From an uncultured Lachnospiraceae bacterium (GTDB lineage Bacteria; Bacillota; Clostridia; Lachnospirales; Lachnospiraceae), in NCBI GenBank assembly GCA_910586095.1, contig CAJUHQ010000163.1, positions 1 through 5,768 on the forward strand: a DNA stretch of 5,768 nt. The letters are read 5' to 3'. The notes under the pieces are model-generated. The model did not search any database, was not told the origin of the DNA, and saw nothing but the letters and a program-made list of their open reading frames with translations. Position 1 is the first letter of the stretch, and each line of letters begins with the position of its first letter. This document shows positions 1-4,797 of the stretch, piece by piece. Made by a program: the position numbers and the translations under genes.

Positions 1-10
1 TTTACATAAG

Positions 11-81
11 CAGGGGCAGCAGGAATCGAACCCGCGTTGACGGTTTTGGAGACCGCTGTTCTACCGCTGAACTATGCCCCT
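11..81 (-). tRNA. tRNA-Trp (anticodon CCA)
   Basis: Read on the minus strand, this 71-nt stretch folds as a full cloverleaf. The acceptor stem AGGGGCA pairs with TGCCCCT (7 bp) and is followed by discriminator base G. The D arm is GTTC/GAAC, the anticodon stem GCGGT/ACCGT closes the loop CTCCAAA, and the T arm is GCGGG/CCTGC around TTCGAAT. The anticodon CCA lies at 47-49 and reads UGG, so the tRNA carries tryptophan. The 3' CCA is not encoded (CTT follows the discriminator) and must be added by nucleotidyltransferase. No other tRNA is visible beside it, and any terminator lies beyond the left edge. Confidence 0.97.
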
Positions 82-121
82 TTAATCCGTTTTGATATAC
101 ATCAACCCGCCAACGAAATAC

Positions 122-151
122 ATTATAACATACACTACTATAAAAATGCAA
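122..151 (-). promoter_or_regulatory. Probable promoter of tRNA-Trp
   Basis: On the minus strand there is a perfect -10 TATAAT (122-127) with the extended TG motif (TGTTATAAT) and a -35-like TTGCAT (146-151), 18 bp apart. Transcription would start near 115, about 34 nt before the mature tRNA, which fits a stable-RNA gene with a short trimmed leader. No terminator is visible between the upstream small gene and this promoter, so read-through from that gene is also possible. Confidence 0.65.
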
Positions 152-169
152 GCAATATTTTTTTAAATT

Positions 170-391
170 TTATCGATCTTTATTAGCAACCTTTTTTAGC
201 TGATCTTGGACAATAGCACGCCGCAAAACTCGTTCAGTATGGGAAAGGGTTACATACATAATCTCATCTAGATTCATTCCAGATTCATGTGCCTGCAACA
301 GTGCAAAATCAAAACATGCGTTTGATAATTCTGAATCAAATTTAGCAGCAGTCTGGTTAAAAGTCGAACGGTCTTCATTAAAAATACTCAT
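170..391 (-). CDS. Unrecognised small protein, 73 aa
   Basis: I do not recognise this protein. It is a short, soluble-looking protein with no signal peptide or membrane segment. It has one cysteine (C26) and no CxxC pair, so it is not an obvious zinc or ferredoxin-type protein. The stretch from about residue 15 to 69 looks largely helical, with a hydrophobic middle (ACFDFALLQAHESG, then DEIMYVTLSH) and a basic end (RVLRR...KKVANKDR). The coding call rests on the start context: ATG at 389-391 is preceded by a strong SD, GAAAGGGG (399-406), 7 nt away, and a good extended -10 promoter lies further upstream. It faces the same way as tRNA-Trp, and no clear terminator separates them. A small regulatory or adaptor protein is possible, but no function can be assigned. 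Confidence 0.75.
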   Translation of the reverse strand: MSIFNEDRSTFNQTAAKFDSELSNACFDFALLQAHESGMNLDEIMYVTLSHTERVLRRAIVQDQLKKVANKDR

Positions 392-435
392 AATAATACC
401 CCTTTCATAATAAAGAAATCCTCATAATAATGCCC
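382..435 (-). repeat. Imperfect tandem repeat over SD and start codon
   Basis: Two 20-bp copies, 382-401 and 416-435, match at 18 of 20 positions with a period of 34 bp. The proximal copy contains the ATG of the 73-aa gene. The distal copy carries an equivalent ATG at 423-425 (minus) that opens a six-codon ORF, M-R-I-S-L-L, whose TGA (405-407) touches the SD of the real gene. ATTATTATG-like sequence also occurs a third time between the copies (405-413). It looks like a small local duplication of the translation start. Confidence 0.6.
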
Positions 436-502
436 ATACTATACACATAAAGTCAGAGATTTTGGTGCATAAGTTACCCTTCAGACGAAACAGTCTATAT
501 TG

Positions 503-530
503 ATTATAACATATACTTATTACAAGTCAA
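503..530 (-). promoter_or_regulatory. Strong vegetative promoter for the 73-aa gene
   Basis: The minus strand shows TTGACT (-35, 525-530), a 16-bp spacer and a perfect -10 TATAAT (503-508) with the extended TG (TGTTATAAT). This is the best sigma-A-type promoter in the window. It predicts a start near 496 and a leader of about 105 nt before the ATG at 391, which leaves room for post-transcriptional control. Confidence 0.75.
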
Positions 531-536
531 TTAAAT

Positions 537-552
537 CGTGAAAAAATTCACA
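537..552. promoter_or_regulatory. CRP/FNR-like palindrome, possible operator
   Basis: CGTGA-N6-TCACA differs from the classic CRP/FNR-family half-site arrangement TGTGA-N6-TCACA at one position. Its centre is about 48 bp upstream of the predicted start of the 73-aa gene, just outside the -35, where an activator could sit. The N6 is only A and T. A single site of this length can arise by chance in AT-rich DNA. Confidence 0.3.
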
Positions 553-701
553 GAATAAACAGTTATTTTCTATATATTTACCAAATAAAACATACAAAAT
601 GCATAATATAGACTTTTTGTTTGTGAATAAGATAAAATAAACGGAAATGGTAGGTTTTTTGTAACAATACAGTACTTTGTTCAAAGAATCATTTTGTCAC
701 A

Positions 702-730
702 TTGCGGCATAGTGGGAATTGTGATAAACT
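702..730 (+). promoter_or_regulatory. Candidate promoter of the DJ-1/kinase/HD-GYP operon
   Basis: TTGCGG (-35, 702-707) is followed after 17 bp by TAAACT (725-730) with an extended TG (TGA just before it). The hexamers are weak but the spacing is ideal. Transcription would start near 737 and give a leader of about 105 nt. TATATAAC just downstream is an alternative -10 without a matching -35. No better plus-strand candidate was found before 843. Confidence 0.35.
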
Positions 731-747
731 ATATAACAGATCGATGG

Positions 748-777
748 GTAAGCTAAAGCTGTTTGCATTTGGCTAAC
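748..777 (+). other. Imperfect leader hairpin upstream of the DJ-1 gene
   Basis: GTAAGCTAAA (748-757) can pair with TTTGGCTAAC (768-777), with one A-A mismatch and one G-U pair, around a 10-nt loop. No T-run follows, so it is not a terminator. It may be a structural element of the leader. Confidence 0.3.
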
Positions 778-842
778 GTGGCGGACGATGTAGATCTAGT
801 AAATAAAAAAATGATACTGAAAATAGAAAGGGAACGATAAAA

Positions 843-1391
843 ATGAAGAGAGCTGCTATTTTTTTTGCACCAGGATATGAGGAAATTGAGGCGTTGACAG
901 TGGTGGATTTGCTTCGAAGAGCTGGGATTGAAGCAGTGTGTGTAGCTGCGCAGAATACTGCTACAGTAGAAGGAAGTCATCAAATCACAGTTTCGATGGA
1001 TGCTAAGATTGATGAGATTGATTTTGATAGTTTTGATATTCTTGTCTGTCCTGGAGGTATGCCAGGAACTAAAAGATTAGAGGCATGCCAAAAACTTACA
1101 GAACAGATACAACAATTTTATGATTGTAATAAGCTGATCGCAGCAATCTGTGCAGCACCAAGCATTTTCGGACATATGGGATTATTGAAAGGAAAAAAGG
1201 CATGTATTTATCCAGGAATGGAGGCTGAACTTCAAGGAGCAGAGGTAGTATATGATCCAGTAGTCAAAGCGGGCAATATCATTACAAGCCGTGGTATGGG
1301 GACAGCAATAGCGTTTGGACTAGAAATTGTAGCAGCACTTTTAGACAGGGAAACGGCCAATCAACTAGGGAAAACAGTGGTATATTATTGA
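843..1391 (+). CDS. DJ-1/PfpI (ThiJ) family protein
   Basis: This is a 182-residue cytosolic single-domain protein of the DJ-1/ThiJ/PfpI superfamily, the usual length. The family signature is clear. A GYEEIEA segment carries the conserved glutamate E16, a CPGGMPG loop follows at 69-75, and AAICAAPS holds the nucleophile-elbow cysteine C103. TSRGMGTA appears near the C-terminal third. The residue matching His126 of human DJ-1 is Tyr123 (IYPG), so any chemistry would rely on the Glu-Cys pair. Members are linked to oxidative or electrophile stress and, debatably, to glyoxalase or deglycase activity, so the substrate is not assigned here. The start is ATG after GAAAGGGA (826-833) at 9 nt. The kinase gene begins 53 bp after the stop without a visible terminator, which suggests co-transcription. 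The name thiJ is historical and does not imply thiamine synthesis. Confidence 0.92.
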   Translation: MKRAAIFFAPGYEEIEALTVVDLLRRAGIEAVCVAAQNTATVEGSHQITVSMDAKIDEIDFDSFDILVCPGGMPGTKRLEACQKLTEQIQQFYDCNKLIAAICAAPSIFGHMGLLKGKKACIYPGMEAELQGAEVVYDPVVKAGNIITSRGMGTAIAFGLEIVAALLDRETANQLGKTVVYY

Positions 1392-1444
1392 GAAAATACA
1401 TAACATTTAGAAAAATAAGGCGTTTAGCATAAGAAAGGAAACCA

Positions 1445-2908
1445 ATGGAGCAGAAGAAGGATGAATTTTTCTATTTTATATTAAATCACAGTCAGGAATT
1501 GATTATGATCTATAATGAACAAGGTTGTGTTGAGTATTATAATGATCGTCTTTTAGAATTGACAGGATATAGTGCAGATGAACTAAAAGGAATGTATATA
1601 GGTGAGCTGCTACAAAATGTATTTGATAAGATAGAGAATCATATTGTATTAGCAGATGCATATCAAGGAGCAGAAATCATAGAGACGGTGGTGTATAGGA
1701 AGAATCAAACATGCTTTCCGGTGGAGGCAAAGATTGTGTCTAAGGTGCTTGAGGGTAAAGAAATTTTTATCTGTACAGCAGTAGATATGACGCGTTACAA
1801 GGAGAGTATTCGCAAACTACAAGACACCACAGCACAGATGCAAGAGTCTATGAAAGCGCGTGATGCTTTTGTGGCCAATGTCACACACGAGCTGCGCACC
1901 CCTGTCAATGGGATAAAAGGTCATACGGAGCTTTTATTAGAGCAAGAACAGGATTTTCAGAAGTCTAATTATATGAAGTTAATATTGGATTGTTGCTCTA
2001 CAATGGAAGGAATTATCAACAATATTCTTGACTTTTCAAAACTTGAGGCTGGAAAGTTCCAGATTGAGGAAAAACCATTTTCCTTTTATGATTTTATGTC
2101 TAAGACAGAAAAAATGTTTACGACATTGACAATGCGGAAGGGGCTACGGTTTATGTTAAATGTAGCGCCAGAGATACCAGACAGATTAATAGGAGATGAG
2201 TTACGGCTTACTCAAATCCTAAATAATTTGGTATCAAATGCCGTAAAGTTTACAGAACAGGGATATATTGGTATAGAAGTAACTTTAAATACTAGAATAG
2301 ACGATGAGGTAGAATTGTTTTTTATAGTAGTAGATACTGGAATCGGATTGTCGCCAGAGGACAAGGACAAACTTTTTAAGAGTTTTTCACAAGTAGATGC
2401 TTCTATCACAAGAAGATTTGGAGGAACAGGATTAGGGCTTTCCATCACTAAGGAATTGGTGAATATGATGCATGGAAGAATCTGGGCTGATGGTGAAAAG
2501 GGAAAAGGTTCTAGTTTTTCTTTTACGATCCGACTCAGACAAGAAAATGTGGCGGCCAATGATGCAGAACAAGGTGCTGTGATACGTCAATGGAAATCCT
2601 CTGGTAACTTCAATAAAATAGCGGGCGAACAGGACTTGATGAGCGAATTTGGAAGTGACATTAATATTAGAGAGTTGCGAAAGAATTTTGAAAAACTCAA
2701 TTTGAGTATGGATATGGACAACTGGCAAAAAGCAGAAAATTTTGCGGCGGCGATCAAACATCTAGCAAGCAACGGTTCTAAAGAGCTACAACGGGCGGTA
2801 TTTAAGATGGAGATGGCTATCAGAAAATCAGATTCTGAGAAAGCGCGAAATCAGGCTGACAAAGTAAAGGAGTTGTTGTCTGTTGAAATAAAGGGACTGG
2901 AGATATAA
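1445..2908 (+). CDS. Soluble PAS histidine kinase with degenerate Hpt-like tail
   Basis: This 487-residue sensor kinase should autophosphorylate on histidine and pass phosphate to a receiver. No membrane segment or signal peptide is visible, so it senses inside the cell. Domains in order: a PAS fold at about 8-118; a coiled-coil linker at 118-142; HisKA with phosphoacceptor H148 in VTHELRTP; and an HATPase at about 245-365. The HATPase shows the N box (N261, N265, in NLVSNAVKF), the D box (D297, DTGIG) and the G2 box (GGTGLGL, 326-332). The last 85 or so residues look like an Hpt four-helix domain (NWQKAENFAAAIKHLAS), but the HxLK position reads A435-A-I-K438, so the phosphorylatable His is missing. 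There is no receiver domain in the protein. The start is ATG 5 nt after AAAGGA (1434-1439). The stop lies three bases before the response regulator, its obvious partner. Confidence 0.95.
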   Translation: MEQKKDEFFYFILNHSQELIMIYNEQGCVEYYNDRLLELTGYSADELKGMYIGELLQNVFDKIENHIVLADAYQGAEIIETVVYRKNQTCFPVEAKIVSKVLEGKEIFICTAVDMTRYKESIRKLQDTTAQMQESMKARDAFVANVTHELRTPVNGIKGHTELLLEQEQDFQKSNYMKLILDCCSTMEGIINNILDFSKLEAGKFQIEEKPFSFYDFMSKTEKMFTTLTMRKGLRFMLNVAPEIPDRLIGDELRLTQILNNLVSNAVKFTEQGYIGIEVTLNTRIDDEVELFFIVVDTGIGLSPEDKDKLFKSFSQVDASITRRFGGTGLGLSITKELVNMMHGRIWADGEKGKGSSFSFTIRLRQENVAANDAEQGAVIRQWKSSGNFNKIAGEQDLMSEFGSDINIRELRKNFEKLNLSMDMDNWQKAENFAAAIKHLASNGSKELQRAVFKMEMAIRKSDSEKARNQADKVKELLSVEIKGLEI

Positions 2909-2911
2909 TAT

Positions 2912-3997
2912 ATGGAAAGACTATCAAAAAAAAATGAGGAAATTCGAATCCTTGTGGTGGATGATGTGGAAGTTAATCTACTTATTTTGGAAGAAATTAT
3001 CAAGAACATGGGATATAAACCATTGTTAGCACTCAGTGTAAAGGAGGCATTAGAACAGATACAGGAAAGCGATCCGCTGCCTAGTGTTATCTTGTCAGAT
3101 ATTTCTATGCCTGAGATTGATGGATATACCTTTTGTTCTATGATAAAAAAAGATCCTTACACGAAAGATATTCCAGTTATTTTTATATCAGCTATGGATT
3201 CAGTAGATGATTTAAATAAGGGATTTGAAATTGGAGCCGTGGATTATATTCCTAAACCCTTCGAAAAGACAGAGGTGGAAATGCGTATTTCCACACACTT
3301 AAAGCTCTATTCTATGCAAAAAGATTTAGAGGACAATAATAGGCAACTAAGTATTGTGGTAGCACGGCAGATGGAAAAATTGCGCTTAGAGCAAAAGAAT
3401 ATTATAACGGCACTGGCGCGCCTTGTAGAGAGTAAGGAGAGTATATCAGATACACACTACAAAAATATTATGTATAATAGCAGGATACTGGCACAGGGAA
3501 TGCAGCTCTCACCTAAATTTGAGGATGAGATCTCAGACGATTTTATAGATACGATCGAATCTAGTGCAGGGTTACATGATATTGGCAAAATTATGCTTCC
3601 AGATGCGATTCTGTTAAAAAATGCGCCGCTTGATGAACAAGAACGCAAAAAAATGTATGAACATACAGAGATTGGTGCCAAAATTTTGCTAGATATTTAT
3701 GAAGGAGTTGAGAAAAACGATTTTATAGATATGGCGATTGATATTGCATGGTATCATCATGAATGTTGGGATGGTTCTGGCTATCCAAAAGGGCTACAAG
3801 GAAAGGAAATTCCGCTTTCGGCGCGTATTGTCAAGGTTGTAGATGTCTTTGATGCTATGGTTTGCGAACGGCTATATAAAAAGCCCATTCCACTCGATCA
3901 GACATTGGAATATATGCAACAGAAAGCAGGAAGTGTGTTTGATCCCGACATTATTAGAGTGTTTGAGAGAATATATCGCAATTTTAGTGGTGTTTGA
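2912..3997 (+). CDS. REC-HD-GYP response regulator (predicted c-di-GMP phosphodiesterase)
   Basis: This 361-residue response regulator of RpfG type is predicted to hydrolyse cyclic di-GMP when controlled by the adjacent kinase. The N-terminal receiver (about 11-130) is complete: acidic pair D17/D18, phosphoacceptor D63 in LSDISMP, S93 and K115 in PKPF. A helical linker (about 131-165) leads to the HD-GYP domain (about 165-355). That domain keeps H182, the HD pair H222/D223 in LHDIGK, H251, H282/H283, the GYP-loop motif DGSGYPKGL (287-295) and D311 in VVDVFDAM. All the metal-binding residues I can recognise are present, so it should be active. The SD TGGAGA (2898-2903) lies inside the end of the kinase gene, 8 nt before ATG, with only three bases between stop and start, so translation is probably coupled. 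Whether the product is pGpG or GMP cannot be told. Confidence 0.96.
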   Translation: MERLSKKNEEIRILVVDDVEVNLLILEEIIKNMGYKPLLALSVKEALEQIQESDPLPSVILSDISMPEIDGYTFCSMIKKDPYTKDIPVIFISAMDSVDDLNKGFEIGAVDYIPKPFEKTEVEMRISTHLKLYSMQKDLEDNNRQLSIVVARQMEKLRLEQKNIITALARLVESKESISDTHYKNIMYNSRILAQGMQLSPKFEDEISDDFIDTIESSAGLHDIGKIMLPDAILLKNAPLDEQERKKMYEHTEIGAKILLDIYEGVEKNDFIDMAIDIAWYHHECWDGSGYPKGLQGKEIPLSARIVKVVDVFDAMVCERLYKKPIPLDQTLEYMQQKAGSVFDPDIIRVFERIYRNFSGV

Positions 3998-4064
3998 ATA
4001 TAGGAACTCAGACAAGTTTTTTGTGATATTTCTACAAAATTGACAATTTAGTAAAAATATACCA

Positions 4065-4094
4065 CTCATAAAACTTTTACCCTCGTTAATACTA
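4065..4094 (+). promoter_or_regulatory. Candidate forespore (sigma G/F-type) promoter for the SASP gene
   Basis: CTCATA (4065-4070) and AATACTA (4088-4094) are separated by 17 bp. The -10 matches the Bacillus sigma-G consensus CATACTA at six of seven bases, and the -35 resembles TGCATA/TGAATA at four of six. SASP genes are classically transcribed by sigma G in the forespore. Transcription would start near 4101 and give a leader of about 177 nt. The -35 is weak, so a different start closer to the gene is possible. Confidence 0.45.
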
Positions 4095-4099
4095 GCATT

Positions 4100-4125
4100 A
4101 AGATAAGCGATAAAAAGCTTATCTT
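4100..4125 (+). other. 9-bp hairpin between the HD-GYP and SASP genes
   Basis: AAGATAAGC (4100-4108) pairs perfectly with GCTTATCTT (4117-4125) around an 8-nt loop. Only three Ts precede TGAAG, so it is a poor intrinsic terminator, although it could end or stabilise the HD-GYP operon transcript. If the candidate forespore promoter is right, the same hairpin forms the very 5' end of the SASP mRNA, where it could protect the transcript. AAGATA is repeated at 4128-4133 and could compete for TATCTT (4120-4125). Confidence 0.5.
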
Positions 4126-4164
4126 TGAAGATAGATTAAACGAAAATGAAGAAACGAAGTAATG

Positions 4165-4244
4165 GTTCCGCAGTGCAAAATGTATTTTTGATAAAGTACA
4201 GAAGCAGTAGTTGCTGCATAGATGCAGCTACAAAAATACGGAAC
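4165..4244 (+). other. Long nested inverted repeats in the SASP leader
   Basis: Three nested complementary pairs occur just upstream of the SASP SD: GTTCCG (4165-4170) with CGGAAC (4239-4244), TATTTTTG (4183-4190) with CAAAAATA (4231-4238), and a perfect GCTGCA-TAGA-TGCAGC hairpin (4213-4228). Together they could form one long, bulged stem-loop ending 20 nt before the SD. No T-run follows, so it is not a terminator. A role in mRNA stability or in timing of translation is plausible; I recognise no known RNA family. Confidence 0.45.
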
Positions 4245-4277
4245 ATTACGAAACATGAATTAACGGAGGTAAAAATT

Positions 4278-4481
4278 ATGTCATCACAGAACAGATCAAA
4301 CAGAGTAGAGGTTCCAGAAGCAAAGGCAGCTATGGATCGTTTCAAGACAGAGGTAGCATCTGAACTTGGCGTTAACTTAAAGGAAGGATACAATGGTGAC
4401 TTGACATCTCGTGAAGCAGGTTCTATCGGTGGCGAGATGGTTAGAAGAATGATTAAGAGCTATGAGGAATCTATTAAATAA
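4278..4481 (+). CDS. Alpha/beta-type small acid-soluble spore protein
   Basis: This 67-residue DNA-binding protein of the forespore coats spore DNA, forces an A-like form and protects against UV, and is degraded during germination as an amino-acid source. Both family signatures are present: EAKAAMDRFKTEVASELGV (14-32) and GSIGGEMVRRMI (48-59). The germination protease (GPR) site is expected after E25 in KTE-VASE, matching LE-IASE in Bacillus SspA. Length is typical of the family. The frame stays open upstream to an ATG at 4146, but ATG 4278 is chosen because GGAGGT (4265-4270) lies 7 nt before it, homology begins just after it, and the extra 44 residues look nothing like a SASP. It is probably a single-gene unit with its own forespore promoter and a strong terminator downstream. 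Confidence 0.97.
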   Translation: MSSQNRSNRVEVPEAKAAMDRFKTEVASELGVNLKEGYNGDLTSREAGSIGGEMVRRMIKSYEESIK

Positions 4482-4502
4482 GAAAGAATTCTTATAGGAA
4501 GT

Positions 4503-4528
4503 AGGACCTTTATATAAAATAGGGTCTT
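4503..4528 (+). other. First hairpin after the SASP gene
   Basis: AGGACC (4503-4508) pairs with GGTCTT (4523-4528), with one G-U pair, around a 14-nt AT-rich loop. Only TTTG follows the core, so it would be at best a weak terminator. It lies 21 bp after the SASP stop. Confidence 0.4.
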
Positions 4529-4529
4529 T

Positions 4530-4567
4530 GTGGAAGTAAATGTCATTAAAAGTGGATTTACTTTCAC
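4530..4567 (+). other. Second hairpin after the SASP gene, 12-bp stem
   Basis: GTGGAAGTAAAT (4530-4541) pairs with ATTTACTTTCAC (4556-4567), all Watson-Crick except one G-U, around a 14-nt loop. It has no T-tract. It stacks directly between the first hairpin and the intrinsic terminator and may protect the mRNA 3' end. Confidence 0.55.
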
Positions 4568-4611
4568 AAAAGAGTGGGATACAGTTTTTTGGCTGTATTC
4601 CACTCTTTTTT
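4568..4611 (+). terminator. Strong intrinsic terminator of the SASP gene
   Basis: AAAAGAGTGGGATACAG (4568-4584) pairs with 4593-4609 over 17 bp with a single G-U, around the loop TTTTTTGG, and ends in a run of six Ts (4606-4611). This is a textbook rho-independent terminator. The A-run at the left arm means it could also work on the opposite strand. It insulates the trigger factor gene from the sporulation gene. Confidence 0.9.
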
Positions 4612-4621
4612 AAATTCGGGC

Positions 4622-4650
4622 TTTTAATTTTAAAGAAGCTATGCTATAAT
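4622..4650 (+). promoter_or_regulatory. Promoter of the trigger factor gene
   Basis: A perfect -10 TATAAT (4645-4650) carries the extended TG (TGCTATAAT). The -35 position, 17 bp upstream, reads TTTTAA, which is weak, as is common when an extended -10 is present. It starts 11 bp after the SASP terminator and predicts a start near 4657 and a leader of about 140 nt. Confidence 0.7.
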
Positions 4651-4666
4651 TGTAAAATGACTGTAT

Positions 4667-4690
4667 AGGAGCTGTTTTGGAACAGATCCT
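4667..4690 (+). other. Hairpin in the trigger factor leader
   Basis: AGGA-G-CTGTT (4667-4676) pairs with AACAG-A-TCCT (4681-4690) around the loop TTGG, with one G-A mismatch. It would sit about 10 nt from the predicted 5' end. There is no T-run, so it looks like a 5' stabiliser or regulatory structure, not an attenuator. Confidence 0.4.
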
Positions 4691-4797
4691 GATGAAAAAG
4701 TTTCTAGGCATACGAAAAAAAGCCAGGGAAACATCCATTTTGTGATGAAAAAATAGAAAGAAAAATCGCATACTATGCAAGGAGGAAAATAAAGCAA

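Larger units (their letters stand above)
492..614. repeat. 10-bp inverted repeat pair in the divergent region
   Basis: AGTCTATATT (492-501) recurs as its exact reverse complement AATATAGACT (605-614), 103 bp away. The left copy spans the predicted transcription start of the minus-strand promoter. The right copy follows a CATAAT (602-607) that could be a weak plus-strand -10. The pair could be two operator copies or traces of divergent, related promoters. Confidence 0.4.
392..842. other. 450-bp divergent intergenic region
   Basis: I see no convincing gene here. On the minus side it holds the leader and promoter of the 73-aa gene. On the plus side it holds a candidate promoter and a roughly 105-nt leader for the DJ-1 gene. 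Short symmetric elements lie between them: a CRP/FNR-like palindrome (537-552), a 10-bp inverted pair (492-501 with 605-614), a CTTTG-TT-CAAAG palindrome (675-686) and an imperfect hairpin (748-777). The stretch is very AT-rich. A nine-codon ORF (811-840) ends just before the DJ-1 start and has no good SD, so I do not call it a gene. Confidence 0.7.

Noticed and set aside
675..686. CTTTG-TT-CAAAG palindrome upstream of the operon
   Set aside because: Five-bp arms in AT-rich DNA are expected by chance, and it matches no operator I know. It is mentioned only in the intergenic entry.
811..840. Nine-codon ORF (MILKIERER) just before the DJ-1 start
   Set aside because: It has no clear SD of its own and is too short to judge. 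It is mentioned in the intergenic entry but not called as a gene.
2212..2772. Several minus-strand ORFs inside the kinase gene
   Set aside because: They are shadows of a well-supported kinase; their sequences are Ser/Phe/Ile-rich, as expected from the reverse complement of coding DNA.
4001..4025. T-rich stretch after the HD-GYP stop as an intrinsic terminator
   Set aside because: The possible stem before the T-run is only about four base pairs (ACAA/TTGT), too weak to call a terminator.
3843..4043. 66-codon plus-strand ORF overlapping the end of the HD-GYP gene
   Set aside because: Most of it lies inside the conserved HD-GYP domain in another frame, it has no supporting SD, and it resembles no known protein.
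4037..4049. AAATTG-A-CAATTT palindrome containing a TTGACA -35 sequence
   Set aside because: No -10 lies at a suitable distance (TATACC is only 12 bp away), and a one-base loop cannot form a hairpin. A chance AT-rich palindrome is likely.
4146..4277. In-frame 44-residue N-terminal extension of the SASP
   Set aside because: The ATG at 4146 has no good SD, the extension has no SASP character, and its DNA is occupied by nested inverted repeats. ATG 4278 has an ideal GGAGGT. The open frame is most simply chance.
4136..4393. 85-codon minus-strand ORF across the SASP start
   Set aside because: It overlaps a certain SASP gene on the other strand, has a composition typical of antisense frames, and matches nothing recognisable.
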